Both the position numbers and the translations under genes were made by a program. Positions 42,492 to 55,199 of a stretch of DNA of 64,000 bases are shown here, one piece after another; the first letter of the stretch is position 1; the number at the start of each line of letters is the position of its first letter. The notes below the pieces were generated by a model, which searched no databases, had not been told where the DNA came from, and saw nothing but the letters and a program-made list of their open reading frames with translations. This stretch comes from Cupriavidus basilensis (GTDB lineage: Bacteria; Pseudomonadota; Gammaproteobacteria; Burkholderiales; Burkholderiaceae). The stretch lies in assembly GCF_000876015.1 (NCBI RefSeq), contig NZ_BBQM01000029.1, forward strand, positions 1-64,000. The letters run 5' to 3'.

Positions 42492-43910
42492 TCACGCGCT
42501 CCCGCGGGTCCTGGCCGTGTCGTCGCCCGCCGGAAACCGCAGCCGGAACACCGTCACGCCCCCGACTTCGGACTCCACCTCCACCGTGCCGTGGTGCAGG
42601 TCCATGATCGACCTGACGATGGCCAGCCCGACCCCCGACGACTCTCCCGAGTTGGCGCGCGCCGCGTCGCCGCGGAAGAAGCGGTCGAACAGCTTCGGCA
42701 TGTGCTCGGGGGCGATGCCGGGCCCCGGATTGCTGACCTCGATGCTGGCGCCCGCGGCGGTCTGCGCGCCGCGCATGGTGATGGTCTGCCCGGCCGGGGT
42801 GTAGCGGATGGCGTTGGCCACCAGGTTGCTGACGGCGCGCCGCAGCAGCAGCGGGTCGGCCAATACGCTGCCCGAGCCGGCCACGGCGATGGTCACGCCG
42901 CCGGTCTCGGCCAGCCCCTCGAAGTAGTCCGACAGTCCGTGCAGCTCGCGCGCCAGGTCCAGCGTCACCGGGTTCACCGCCACGCGCGCATTCTCGGCGC
43001 GCGCGATGAACAGCATGTTCTCGATCATGCGGGCAAGGCGCTCGTACTCCTCGATGTTCGAGGCCAGCAGCGCCTGGTATTCGTCGGCGCTGCGCTCGGC
43101 GCCAAGCGCCACCTGGGTCTGGCCCAGCAGATTGCCGATCGGCGTGCGGAAGTCGTGCGCGAGGTCGGCGGAGAACTGCGAGAGCCGCTCGAAGCCTTCG
43201 TGCAGCCGCTGCATCATCTGCTGCAGGGCGGACGCCAGCTCTTCCAGCTCGGGCGGCAACCGGGCGGGATCGAGCGGCAATTGCAGGCGGGTCACGGTCA
43301 CGGCCGAGGCGCCGGCGGCGATCCTGCGCAGCGGCGCCATGCCGATGCGCAGCAGCAGGTAGCCCAGGCAAGCGGCGATCAGCGCGCCGAGCACGGTGGC
43401 GGCCAGCACCTTGTCGCGGTAGGCGCGCAACAGCGTCACGCGCCCCACGGCGGTCTGGTAGAGGGTGAAGCGCAGCGGCTCCCGCGCGTTGCCGGCGCGG
43501 GCCAGCGCGGTGACGCCGCGCACCGGATAGCCGGCGGGCGTGCTCCATGCGTGGATGGCGCCGGGGCCGATGGCGGCCGCGAGCGCCAGCGGCGCGACCT
43601 CGGGAACGGCGTCCCGGGTGGCGTTGGCCGCGAGCAGCAGGGCGCCGTCGGGCGCGCGCACGAGCAGCGCGAATTCCTCGTTGCCGGACACCACGCCGCC
43701 GACATCGCGCCAGTACTCGGCGCCCGCGGCGCCGGAGTCGGCCAGCTCGTCGCGCACGCGCGCGGCTTTGCGCAGCAGCTCGGCGTCGTCGCGCTCGATC
43801 ACCTGGGTGGCCAGCGCGCGGTACAGGTAGGCGCCCACGCCGCCCAGCACCAGCAGCGCAGCCACGCCGAAGGCCAGCGCCAGCCGCGCGGTCAGCGAGA
43901 TCCTGCGCAT
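42492..43910 (-). CDS. Heavy-metal-type sensor histidine kinase (CusS/IrlS-like)
   Basis: A 472-residue sensor kinase. Helix 1 (ARLALAFGVAALLVLGGVGAYLY), a periplasmic domain of about 130 residues, helix 2 (VLAATVLGALIAACLGYLLL), HAMP, then DHp with the phospho-acceptor His in FSADLAHDFRTPIGNLL and an ATPase domain (LVANAIRYTPAGQTI, DRFFRGDAAR, GVGLAIVRSIMDLHHG). The pattern is that of the CusS/IrlS group of metal sensors. It overlaps the response regulator stop by one base (TGATG). The pair diverges from a complete RND pump, which is the natural target. No His- or Met-rich metal site stands out in the sensor domain. Confidence 0.93.
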   Translation of the reverse strand: MRRISLTARLALAFGVAALLVLGGVGAYLYRALATQVIERDDAELLRKAARVRDELADSGAAGAEYWRDVGGVVSGNEEFALLVRAPDGALLLAANATRDAVPEVAPLALAAAIGPGAIHAWSTPAGYPVRGVTALARAGNAREPLRFTLYQTAVGRVTLLRAYRDKVLAATVLGALIAACLGYLLLRIGMAPLRRIAAGASAVTVTRLQLPLDPARLPPELEELASALQQMMQRLHEGFERLSQFSADLAHDFRTPIGNLLGQTQVALGAERSADEYQALLASNIEEYERLARMIENMLFIARAENARVAVNPVTLDLARELHGLSDYFEGLAETGGVTIAVAGSGSVLADPLLLRRAVSNLVANAIRYTPAGQTITMRGAQTAAGASIEVSNPGPGIAPEHMPKLFDRFFRGDAARANSGESSGVGLAIVRSIMDLHHGTVEVESEVGGVTVFRLRFPAGDDTARTRGSA

Positions 43911-44584
43911 CAGCCGCCCCGGCTTTCCAGCACGTAGCCCATGCCGCGCACGGTGTGGATCAGCTTGCGCTGGAACTCGTCGTCCATCTTGGCGCGCAGC
44001 CGGCGCACGGCCACGTCGACCACGTTGGTGTCGCTGTCGAAGTTCATGTCCCACACGTGCGAGGCGATCTGGGTGCGGCTCAATACCTCGCCCGCGCGCC
44101 GCGCCAGGAAATGCAGCAGCGAGAACTCGCGCTGGGTCAGGTCGATGCGGCGCCCGGCGCGCATCACGCGATGGCGGATCAGGTCGATCACGAGATCGTC
44201 GACCTCGATGCGCTCGGCCTCGCGGATGGGCCCGCGGCGCAGCAGCGTGCGCACCCGCGCCAGCAGCTCGACGAAGGCGAAGGGCTTGGTGAGATAGTCG
44301 TCGCCGCCCAGCTCCAGTCCGCGCACGCGGTCTTCCACCTCGTCCCGCGCGGTCAGGATCAGCACCGGCGTGTCCTTGCGCTCGCGCAGTTGGCGCAGCA
44401 CTTCCAGGCCGTTCATGCCGGGCAGCATCACGTCGAGGATCATCAGGTCGTATTCGCCCTCCATGCCCTGGTGCAGGCCGTCGGCGCCGGTCACGGCCAG
44501 GTCCACCACGAAGCCCGATTCGGCCAGCCCCTTGCGCAGGTATTCCCCCGTCTTGGGCTCGTCCTCCACCACCAGTATCTTCAT
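43910..44584 (-). CDS. OmpR-family response regulator (CusR/IrlR-like)
   Basis: A 224-residue regulator with a receiver domain (MKILVVEDEPKTGEYLRKGL, phospho-acceptor Asp in LMILDVMLPG, switch Thr in LILTARD, Lys in YLTKPFAF) and an OmpR winged helix (LTQREFSLLHFLARRAGEVLSR, VDVAVRRLRAKMD, HTVRGMGYVLE). This is the typical form of regulators of metal efflux such as CusR, CopR and IrlR. The first gene of the regulator-sensor pair; its promoter region of 193 bp is shared with the divergent RND operon. Confidence 0.95.
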   Translation of the reverse strand: MKILVVEDEPKTGEYLRKGLAESGFVVDLAVTGADGLHQGMEGEYDLMILDVMLPGMNGLEVLRQLRERKDTPVLILTARDEVEDRVRGLELGGDDYLTKPFAFVELLARVRTLLRRGPIREAERIEVDDLVIDLIRHRVMRAGRRIDLTQREFSLLHFLARRAGEVLSRTQIASHVWDMNFDSDTNVVDVAVRRLRAKMDDEFQRKLIHTVRGMGYVLESRGG

Positions 44585-44659
44585 GATCGCCGTCCCTCCT
44601 GCTCGCGCAGCGTCCTCGGTTGATGGCTCGCATGATACCGGCCCGGCAACCCGTCCCAC

Positions 44660-44676
44660 ATGACAAATCCGTAATC
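44660..44676. promoter_or_regulatory. Candidate response-regulator box upstream of the RND pump
   Basis: ATGACAAATCCGTAATC is an imperfect dyad (TGACAAA / on the other strand GATTACGG) like the TGACA/GTAAT type sites of the CusR/CopR group as I recall. It lies between the divergent regulator and pump genes, 76 bp from the former and 102 bp from the latter. Confidence 0.5.
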
Positions 44677-44777
44677 GAACTGATAGCGTTTGCATGCCCA
44701 TCGGCTCCCTAGAATCCGGCCCATCGCGCGATTTCCGCGCATGGGCATCGTGCTCCAATCGATTCAGGAATCCTGCC

Positions 44778-48043
<3,266 letters not shown>

Positions 48044-48047
<4 letters not shown>

Positions 48048-49300
48048 CCCCCAAACCACAATCCGATCCCGCGCCGCTGCCGGCGTCCTCCGCCCGGCGC
48101 GGGCGGCGCCTGCGCGCCGGCCTGCTGGCCCTGGCGCTGCTGGGCGCGGCGCTGGCCGCCGGTATCCTGCCCCGGCTGCAGGCCCGCGCCGCGCTCGGCG
48201 CCCAGGCCGCCGCCGCCGCGTCGACGCCGGTCGCCACCGTGCAGCCGCGCCGCGCCGACGGCGCCGACGAACTGACCCTGCCGGGCGACGTGCGCGCCTT
48301 CCAGGATGCGCCGGTCTTCGCCCGCGTCAGCGGCTACCTGCGGCGCTGGTACGCCGACATCGGCAGCAAGGTCACGCAAGGCCAGCTGCTCGCGGAAATC
48401 GACGCGCCCGAGGTCAGCGACCAGTTGCGCCAGGCCCGCGCCGACGAAGCGACCGCGGCCGCCAACTACGCGCTGGCCAGGAGCACGGCGCAGCGCTGGC
48501 AGGACCTGCTGGCGTCGCGCTCGGTGGCGCAGCAGGACACCGAGCAGAAGGTTGCCGACATGCAGGCCAAGGCCGCCACGCTGGCCTCGGCGCGCGCCAA
48601 TACCTCGCGGCTGGCGCAGCTTGCGTCCTACACGCAGATTCGCGCGCCGTTCGACGGCGTCGTCACCGCGCGCAACGTGGACACCGGCGCGCTGGTGGAT
48701 GCGGGCGGCGGCAATGGCAGCGCGGGCGGCGGGCGGGAACTGTTCCACCTGTCCGCCGGCGCGCGGCTGCGCGTCTACGTGCAGGTGCCGCAGGACGCGA
48801 GCGGCATGATCGGCCCGCAGGTCCAGGCGTGGCTGACGCTGCCGCAGTCGCCGGGGCGGCGTTTCGAGGCCCGGGTGACGCGCAATGCCGGCGCCATCGA
48901 CACCGTCACGCGCACCCTGCGCGTGGAGCTCGAGGTGGACAACGCCGGGGGCGTCATCCTGCCGGGCGCCTATGCCGAGGTCCACCTGCGCGCGCCGCAG
49001 GACAGCCCCGGCCTGAGCCTGCCGGCCGAGACCCTGATGTTCCGCCCGGACGGCACGTGCGTGGCGGTGGTCGGCGCCGATGGCCGCGTGGCGCTGCGCA
49101 AGGTGGCCATCGGCCGCGATTTCGGCGCGCGGGTGGAGATCGTGGCCGGGCTGCGCGGCGACGAAGCGGTGGTGATGAATCCCGGCGACGGCCTCGCCGC
49201 GGGCGCGAAGGTCAGCGTCATCGCCGCGGCCGCGCCGCCTGCGGCGCCCGCCGCGGGGCCGGGCGCCGCGCCGGGCAGCGTGTCCGGCTTGCCGCGATGA
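48044..49300 (+). CDS. RND efflux periplasmic adaptor (membrane-fusion protein)
   Basis: A 418-residue adaptor with an N-terminal membrane anchor (LRAGLLALALLGAALAAGIL), a lipoyl half (DAPVFARVSGYLRRWYADIGSKVTQGQLLAEIDAPE), a helical hairpin with ARSTAQRWQDLLASRSVAQQDTEQKVADMQ, the second lipoyl half (YTQIRAPFDGVVTARNVDTGALV), a beta-barrel and a C-terminal Ala/Pro/Gly tail. The ATG overlaps the pump stop by four bases. It bridges the pump and the outer-membrane channel encoded next. Confidence 0.93.
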
Positions 49301-50778
49301 GGACCGGCATGCACGCTCCCGTTCTCCCGATCCGCCGCGGCCTGCGCGCGCTGGCCCGCGCGGCCGTGCTGCTGCCCGCGTTGTTGCCCATGCTGCTGGC
49401 CGGCTGCGCCACCGCGCCGGACTACCAGCCGCCCGCCCTGGACCTGCCGTCCGCCTACAAGGAGGCCGGCGCCAGCGCCGCGATGCCGGGCGGTCCGCCC
49501 GGCATCGCGCGGGACTGGTGGCACGTCTACCGCGACCCGCAGCTCGAGGCGCTCGAAGCGCGCATCGACGTGTCCAGCCAGTCGCTGCGCAAGGCCGCGG
49601 CCCTGCTGCGGGATGCCCGCGCCCAGGCGCGCGCCGCGCATGCCGCGTATTTCCCGGTGGTGGGCGCCGGCGCCGGCGCCACCAGCAATCACACCTCCGC
49701 CAACCTGGTGGGCCGCTCGCTGGCCGGCAAGACCGTCCCGGACTACGCGCTCGGCCTGACCGCGTCGTGGGAGCCGGACCTGTTCGGCCGCATCGGCAAC
49801 GGCGCGGATGCCGCCGACGCGCGCGCCCAGGCCAGCGCCGACGACGTCGCCGCGGTGCGCCTGGGCTTGCAGGCCGAACTGGCGGCCGACTACTTCGGCC
49901 TGCGCTCGGCCGACCGCGAACTGGGCCTGCTCAGGCGCACCGTCGAATCCTATGCCACCGTGCTGGCGCTGGTGGGCAACCGCTACAGCGGCGGTATCGC
50001 CACCGAAGGCGAGGTGGCGCAGGCGCGCGCGCAACTGGAAAACGCCAGGGCGCAACTCGCGGACGTGCGCCTGAATCGCGCGCAACTGGAGCACGCCATC
50101 GCCACCCTGGTCGGCTTGCCGCCGCCCGCGTTCTCGCTGGCCGCGCAGCCCGACGACGCGGCGTTGTCCGTGCTGCCGCCGCTGCCCGCCGCGCTGCCTT
50201 CGCAGTTGCTGGAACGGCGCCCCGACGTGGCCGCGGCGGAGCGGCGCGTGGCCGCCGCCAACGCGCAGATCGGCGTGGCGCGCGCGGCCTTCTTCCCCAG
50301 CCTGATGCTGGCCGTGGGCGGCGGCCTGGACAGTTCCAGCCTGGCCGGCTGGCTGACCGCGCCGAGCCGCTTCTGGGCAATCGGCCCGGCGCTGGCCGCC
50401 ACCCTGTTCGACGGCGGCCGCCGCCGCGCGCTGGCCGACAGCGCGCTGGCGCAGTTCGATGCCAGCGCGGCCGACTACCGCGACACCGTGCTGCGCGCGC
50501 TTCAGGAAGTGGAGGACAACTTCGCCGCGCTCTCGGCGCTGGCGGAAGAAGCGGACAGCCAGCAGGCCGCGGCGGACGCCTCGGCCCGCGCGCTGGCGCT
50601 GGGGCTGGACCGCTACCGCAAGGGCGCGGTCGCCTACCTGGACGTCAGCGTGCTGGAGAGCACGGCGCTGGCGAGCGACCGCGCCGCCGAGGCCGTGCGC
50701 CGGCGGCAGCTGATCGCCAGCGTGATGCTGGTGAAGGCGCTGGGCGGCGGCTGGCACCGCGCCGACGCGGTGAAGTAG
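49297..50778 (+). CDS. Outer-membrane efflux lipoprotein (NodT/OprM family)
   Basis: A 493-residue channel with lipobox MLLAGC after the signal peptide, then the CATAPDYQPPALDLP opening common to NodT-family channels. Two repeated helical halves include DWWHVYRDPQLEALEARIDVSSQSL and the channel motif RRPDVAAAERRVAAANAQIGVARAAFFPSL; the C-terminal half ends with RYRKGAVAYLDVSVLEST. ATG 49297 overlaps the adaptor stop by four bases. It completes the tripartite pump. Confidence 0.93.
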   Translation: MRTGMHAPVLPIRRGLRALARAAVLLPALLPMLLAGCATAPDYQPPALDLPSAYKEAGASAAMPGGPPGIARDWWHVYRDPQLEALEARIDVSSQSLRKAAALLRDARAQARAAHAAYFPVVGAGAGATSNHTSANLVGRSLAGKTVPDYALGLTASWEPDLFGRIGNGADAADARAQASADDVAAVRLGLQAELAADYFGLRSADRELGLLRRTVESYATVLALVGNRYSGGIATEGEVAQARAQLENARAQLADVRLNRAQLEHAIATLVGLPPPAFSLAAQPDDAALSVLPPLPAALPSQLLERRPDVAAAERRVAAANAQIGVARAAFFPSLMLAVGGGLDSSSLAGWLTAPSRFWAIGPALAATLFDGGRRRALADSALAQFDASAADYRDTVLRALQEVEDNFAALSALAEEADSQQAAADASARALALGLDRYRKGAVAYLDVSVLESTALASDRAAEAVRRRQLIASVMLVKALGGGWHRADAVK

Positions 50779-50803
50779 CCCGGGGCATCCGGGCACCGGC
50801 GCC

Positions 50804-51436
50804 TCAGCGCCGGACCCGGGCCGTGCTCCGCCTGACCTGCAGCAGCACCGGCAGCAGCGAGACGGCGATGATGGCAAGGGTCATCCAGCTCATGTGCGCG
50901 CGGACCCATTCGATGCCGCCGAGCCAGAAGCCGGCCAGCAGCAGCCCGGTGCCCCACACCACCGCGCCGAGCACGTTGAACGCGGTGAAGCGGCGCGGGC
51001 ACATGCCGCTCAGCCCGGCCAGGAAAGGCGCCACGCTGCGCACGATGGGCACGAAGCGGGCTATCGTGATGGTCGAGCCGCCGTAGCGGTCGAAATAGGC
51101 GCGCGTCTTTTCGATGTGCCGGGGCTTGATCCAGCCCGCGCGCAGCAGGCGCTGCCCCAGGGCGGAGCGGCCGATCAGGTAGTTGACGCCGTCGCCCAGC
51201 ACCGCCGCCGTGCAGATCAGCGCGATGGCCGGCAGCGGCGACAGGTCATTGACGCCGAGAAAGGCGCCGGTGGCGAACAGCAGCGAATCGCCGGGCAGGA
51301 ACGGCAGGATCACGATGCCGGTTTCCAGGAAGATGATGGCGGCGACGATCATCAGGCCCGTGACCCAGTTCTGGGCCAGCATCGACATGATCTGCTGGTC
51401 GCTGGTCAGCCAGCTTAGCGCTCCGGTGGCAAGCAT
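50804..51436 (-). CDS. DedA family membrane protein
   Basis: A 210-residue membrane protein with the DedA/SNARE-associated motifs: FLETGIVILPFLPGDSLLFATGAF, the conserved Gly/Arg region (YFDRYGGSTITIARFVPIVRSVAPFLAG) and FTAFNVLGAVVWGTGLLL. DedA proteins recycle undecaprenyl phosphate across the inner membrane, and some are needed for polymyxin resistance in Burkholderia. It lies 98 bp downstream of the arnT-like gene on the same strand. ArnT releases undecaprenyl phosphate on the periplasmic side, so the pair makes functional sense. The start ATG 51436 fits the family length; the frame remains open far upstream into the arnT-like gene. Confidence 0.92.
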   Translation of the reverse strand: MLATGALSWLTSDQQIMSMLAQNWVTGLMIVAAIIFLETGIVILPFLPGDSLLFATGAFLGVNDLSPLPAIALICTAAVLGDGVNYLIGRSALGQRLLRAGWIKPRHIEKTRAYFDRYGGSTITIARFVPIVRSVAPFLAGLSGMCPRRFTAFNVLGAVVWGTGLLLAGFWLGGIEWVRAHMSWMTLAIIAVSLLPVLLQVRRSTARVRR

Positions 51437-51534
51437 GGGGGATTCTCGATGTGGGTAAGCGGATATGTGGGTGCGCGGTCTTGCGTCGGGGAAGGATGCA
51501 GGCGGGTGGCAAGCGGTCATGCCTCGGTCATTCG

Positions 51535-53278
51535 TCAGCGTTCGGTTGCCGCCCGCGCCGGGAAATTCGCCACCACCATGCGGCGCGCGTCGTCCGCGAC
51601 CACCGTCATCTTCACGCCCCGGCTGGCCAGCAGGAGGTAGGTGTCCGCCGACATCACCGCCAGCGCGGGCGGCCCCGCCTGCCAGCGGGCCGCGAACGCA
51701 TCCAGCGTGGGGATCCATTTCCGCGGCTCCTGCTGCGTGCCGAAATCCAGCTCGTCGGCGCTGGCCACCATCACCAGCGGATGCCCCAGATAGAACGGCA
51801 GCGTATGGTCCAGCATGCGCACGCCATACAGCGGCATGTCGTCCTTGAGTACCGCCTTGATGGCCGGCACCATGCCCGCGCCGGAGGCCGGCCCGCCGAT
51901 CGATTCGTGTCCGAGCAGCGCCCCGGTGAAACCCGTGAACAGCGTCAGCGCATAGACCGCGACGCTGGCCATCAGGCCGCGCGTGGCCAGCAGCCGGCAG
52001 GCCAGCCAGACACCGGCCAGCATCACCGCGAAGGCGATCGCGATCCATACCGCGTAGACGCGATAGTCGGCGTTGGGCGTATGGTTGGAATGCAGCGTGG
52101 CCACCACCGGGCTGGCCAGCAGCCCGAGCGCCATCACCACGAGCATGGCCTTGAGATAGCGCTGCCACGCCTGCTCCTGGATCCGCAGCAGCGCCACGCC
52201 GGCGAGCATGCCCAGCGCGGGGAAGACCGGCACGATGTAGCCCGGCAGCTTGGAGCCCGACAGGCTGAAGAACACGAAGATGGCGATGGCCCACACCGCC
52301 AGCAGCAGTGCCGGCTGGAACGGCCGGGTGCCGGTGGCGCGCGCGATGGCCATGTCGTCGCGCATCACGTTCCACATGCGCGGCAGCAGTCCCAGCCAGG
52401 GGATGAAGCCGGCCACCAGCAGCGGCACGAAATACCAGAGCGGGCCCTTGCGCGAGTGCACCGTGGAGGTGTAGCGCTGCCAGTGCTCGTGGATGAAGAA
52501 GAAATGGAGGAATTCGGGGTTGCGCTCCGACACCAGCCAGAACCACGGCACCGTGACGATCAGCATCAGCGCGATGCCGCTGGCCAGATGCAGCCGCTTC
52601 CACAGGCCGAAGTCGCGCGCGATCAGCGTGTAGATCACCAGCACCAGCCCCGGCAGGGCGATGCCCACCAGGCCCTTGGTCAGGATCGCCACGCCCATTG
52701 CCACCCAGCACGCCCACATCCAATAGGCGGCGCGCGGCCGGGGTGGCGGCCGGGTGCTGGGCCAGCAGCATGAACGCCAGCACGCAGGCCATCGCGCCGG
52801 ACAGCGTCATGTCGAGCGAGTTGAAGTGCGAGGCCACGCTCCACATCGGCGCGGCGACGAGAACCAGCGCCGTCAGCACGCCGGCGCGGGCGCCGTACCA
52901 GCGCGCCGCGGCCAGCGCGGAAACGAGCAGCCCGGCCATGCCGGACAGCGCCACGCACAGCCGCGCCTGCCAGTCGCCCACGCCGAAGGCGCCATAGGCG
53001 AGCGCCGTCATCCACATGTGGAAGGGCGGCTTCTCGAAATACTTGAGCGCGTTGTAGCGGATCGTGACCCAGTCGCCGCTGGCGAACATCTCGCGCGAGA
53101 TCTCGGCGTAGCGGCCTTCGTCGGAACTGAGCAGGTGCCTCAGGTCCAGCGTGCCGAACCACAGCAGCAGCACCAGCAGGCAGACCGGCAGCAGCACGGC
53201 GACAGGCACGTCGCCGTAGCTGCGCGCGGTCAGCCGCTGCATGAAACCCGCGGTTCGGTTGCGGAGCGCCATCGACAT
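51535..53278 (-). pseudogene. arnT: ArnT-like lipid A glycosyltransferase, interrupted by a +1 frameshift
   Basis: The N-terminal half (53278 to about 52740) has the ArnT hallmark SSDEGRYAEISREMFASGDWVTIRYNALKYFEKPPFHMW and several membrane helices. The C-terminal half (about 52740 to 51535, from AAYWMWACWVAMGVAILTKGLVG) continues the same protein in another frame, through GSKLPGYIVPVFPALG to a periplasmic domain. The frames would join if one G were removed from the GGGG at 52740-52743. Intact, it would be a membrane glycosyltransferase of family 39 that adds aminoarabinose to lipid A. A perfect PmrA-type box lies 225 bp upstream on its strand. Either the mutation is real or it is a sequencing error at a homopolymer; the other positions are fully conserved, which favours recent loss or error. 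Confidence 0.85.
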
Positions 53279-53502
53279 GATCCGCGGAGCGCAGGTCGGG
53301 CAGGTCCGTCGTCCAGTGGAAGGCATGGGCGTTCGTGATGGTTGAGCATGGGCCGGCGTGAAGCTGCTGCCGGCGGCCGCGGCGGTCGAAGGTGCCGATC
53401 CGTTCCGCGACCGATGGCCTTGCCGGCGACATGCCAGTCGGCGGCGGCACGCTGCATGGGATCGCAGGTCGGTCCGACTGGCACCAGCGTAGCGCGGGTT
53501 CC

Positions 53503-53519
53503 CTTAAGAAAGAATTAAG
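53503..53519 (-). promoter_or_regulatory. PmrA box facing the arnT-like gene
   Basis: On the minus strand this reads CTTAAT-TCTTT-CTTAAG, an exact match to the PmrA (BasR) consensus YTTAAK-N5-YTTAAK. It lies 225 bp before the arnT-like start in a 366 bp gap with no gene (53279-53644). Confidence 0.75.
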
Positions 53520-53570
53520 GCCGGCAAGGCAACGGCGAAGCGGCATCTGTGCCGCGGTGAAGGGCCTGTC

Positions 53571-53587
53571 CTTAATGCAGCCTTAAG
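53571..53587 (+). promoter_or_regulatory. PmrA box facing the decarboxylase gene
   Basis: CTTAAT-GCAGC-CTTAAG, again a perfect YTTAAK-N5-YTTAAK, on the plus strand 57 bp before the decarboxylase start. A TAGCAT at 53598-53603, ten bases on, is a plausible -10. The two boxes have the same half-sites in the same order, each pointed at its own gene. Confidence 0.75.
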
Positions 53588-53644
53588 TATGCGGCTGCTA
53601 GCATGCCCCGCATCGATCACCAGCATCCTCCTGAGGCAATATTC

Positions 53645-55150
53645 ATGCGCGCACCGGAATCCAGCGGTGAGGCTGCAGCGGCAGCCGGCGGACTCGATCC
53701 GGAGGACTGGGCGGTCTGCCGGCGCCAGGGCCACAGGATGCTCGACGACATGTTCGACTATCTGCAGACCATCCGCGAGCGGCCGGTCTGGCAGCCGGCT
53801 CCGCCGGCGGTCCGGCAGCGCTTCACCGAAGCGCTGCCAGGGCGGCCGAGTTCGCTCGAAGCCGTGCACGATGATTTCATGCGGGACATCCTGCCCTACA
53901 CCGTGGGCAATGCGCATCCCGGTTTCATGGGCTGGGTGCACGGCGGCGGCACGGTGGCCGGCATGCTGGCCGAAATGCTGGCGGGCGGGCTCAACGCCAA
54001 CCTGGGCGGGCGCGACCATATCCCCATTGAGGTGGAACGCCAGGTGCTGCGCTGGGTGATCGAACTGTTCGATTTTCCGCAGGATGCCAGCGGCCTGTTC
54101 CTGACCGGCTCCTCGATGGCCAACATGATCGGCGTGCTGGTGGCGCGCACGCGCGCGCTCGGCACGGCGGTGCGCGCGCAAGGCACGGCGCGCATGCGGG
54201 CCGTGCCGGTGGCCTATGCCTCGACGCTGGCGCATGGCTGCATCGCCCAGGCAATGGACCTGGCGGGACTGGGGCGCGAGCAACTGCGCCCGATTGCCGT
54301 CGACGCGCAGGGCCGCATGCGGCTCGACGAACTGCGCGCGCGCATCGCCCAGGACCGCGCCCGCGGCTTCCAGCCTTTCCTGGTGGTGGGCACCGCCGGC
54401 ACGGTGGATACCGGGGCCATCGACGACCTGGCCGGGCTCGCGCGCATCGCCGCGGGCGAGCGGCTGCACTTCCACGTCGACGGCGCGTTCGGCGCGCTGG
54501 CCATGCTGTCCCCCGAACTGGCCCCGCGCCTGGACGGCATCGCGCAGGCGGACTCGATCGCGTTCGATTTCCACAAATGGCTGCAGGTGCCCTACGACGC
54601 GGGCTTCGTCCTGGTGCGGGACCGGCAATTGCACCTGGACACCTTCTCCACGCAGCACGGCACCTACCTGAGCCGTGCCGGGCGGGGGCTGGCCGCCGGC
54701 TCGCCGTGGCCGAGCGACTTCGGGCCGGACCTGTCGCGCGGCTTTCGCGCGCTGAAGACCTGGTTCACCATCAAGGTCCACGGGACCCAGCGCCTGGGCG
54801 AGATGATCGCCGCCAGCTGCACGCTGGCCCGCGTGCTGGCCGCGCGCATCGGCGGCAATCCGGCGCTGGAGCTGCTGGCGCCGGTCGCGCTCAACATCGT
54901 CTGCTTCCGCTATGTCGGCCACGGCGACGGCCGCGTCGATGCCGGCCGCGTCGATGCCCTCAATCGCGCGCTGGTGGTGGCGGTGCAGGAGTCCGGCATT
55001 GCCGCGCCCTCCGCCACGGTGCTTGGCGGGCAGGCCGCCATCCGTGTCGCGCTGTTCAACCATCGCACGCGCGAGCAGGACATCGACGCCTTGCTGCGGG
55101 CGGTGCTTGCCTCCGGCGCGTCTCTTCAATCCGACGGCGGCATCGTCTGA
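53645..55150 (+). CDS. PLP-dependent group II amino acid decarboxylase
   Basis: A 501-residue enzyme of the aromatic-amino-acid/glutamate decarboxylase family. The PLP Lys is Lys311 in FDFHKWLQVPYD, the cofactor Asp is in HVDGAFGAL and the substrate-side motif GNAHPGFMGWVHGGG resembles aromatic decarboxylases. It should convert an L-amino acid to an amine and CO2. ATG 53645 (MRAPESS) has a weak GAGG upstream; 53603 is an alternative. A PmrA box is directly upstream, and 49 bp downstream is an ATP-grasp gene, so the amine may be used in an amide ligation. The exact substrate cannot be read from the sequence. Confidence 0.9.
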   Translation: MRAPESSGEAAAAAGGLDPEDWAVCRRQGHRMLDDMFDYLQTIRERPVWQPAPPAVRQRFTEALPGRPSSLEAVHDDFMRDILPYTVGNAHPGFMGWVHGGGTVAGMLAEMLAGGLNANLGGRDHIPIEVERQVLRWVIELFDFPQDASGLFLTGSSMANMIGVLVARTRALGTAVRAQGTARMRAVPVAYASTLAHGCIAQAMDLAGLGREQLRPIAVDAQGRMRLDELRARIAQDRARGFQPFLVVGTAGTVDTGAIDDLAGLARIAAGERLHFHVDGAFGALAMLSPELAPRLDGIAQADSIAFDFHKWLQVPYDAGFVLVRDRQLHLDTFSTQHGTYLSRAGRGLAAGSPWPSDFGPDLSRGFRALKTWFTIKVHGTQRLGEMIAASCTLARVLAARIGGNPALELLAPVALNIVCFRYVGHGDGRVDAGRVDALNRALVVAVQESGIAAPSATVLGGQAAIRVALFNHRTREQDIDALLRAVLASGASLQSDGGIV

Positions 55151-55199
55151 CCCATTGCGCGCCGCCCGTGCGGCAGGCTCGCCCAACCCAGGCTTCACC

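Noticed and set aside
42492..44584. The two-component pair as PmrAB
   Set aside because: Regulator and sensor read as the CusRS/IrlRS metal group and sit beside an RND operon; PmrAB is probably elsewhere in the genome.
51802..51831. GTATGG and CCATAC copies inside the arnT-like gene
   Set aside because: They lie in coding DNA without the TGTATGGAT extension and with different spacing; chance matches.
50804..53326. One 840-codon open frame covering arnT N-terminus, a middle part and DedA
   Set aside because: The middle part is the out-of-frame shadow of the conserved ArnT C-terminal half; the real gene changes frame near 52740.
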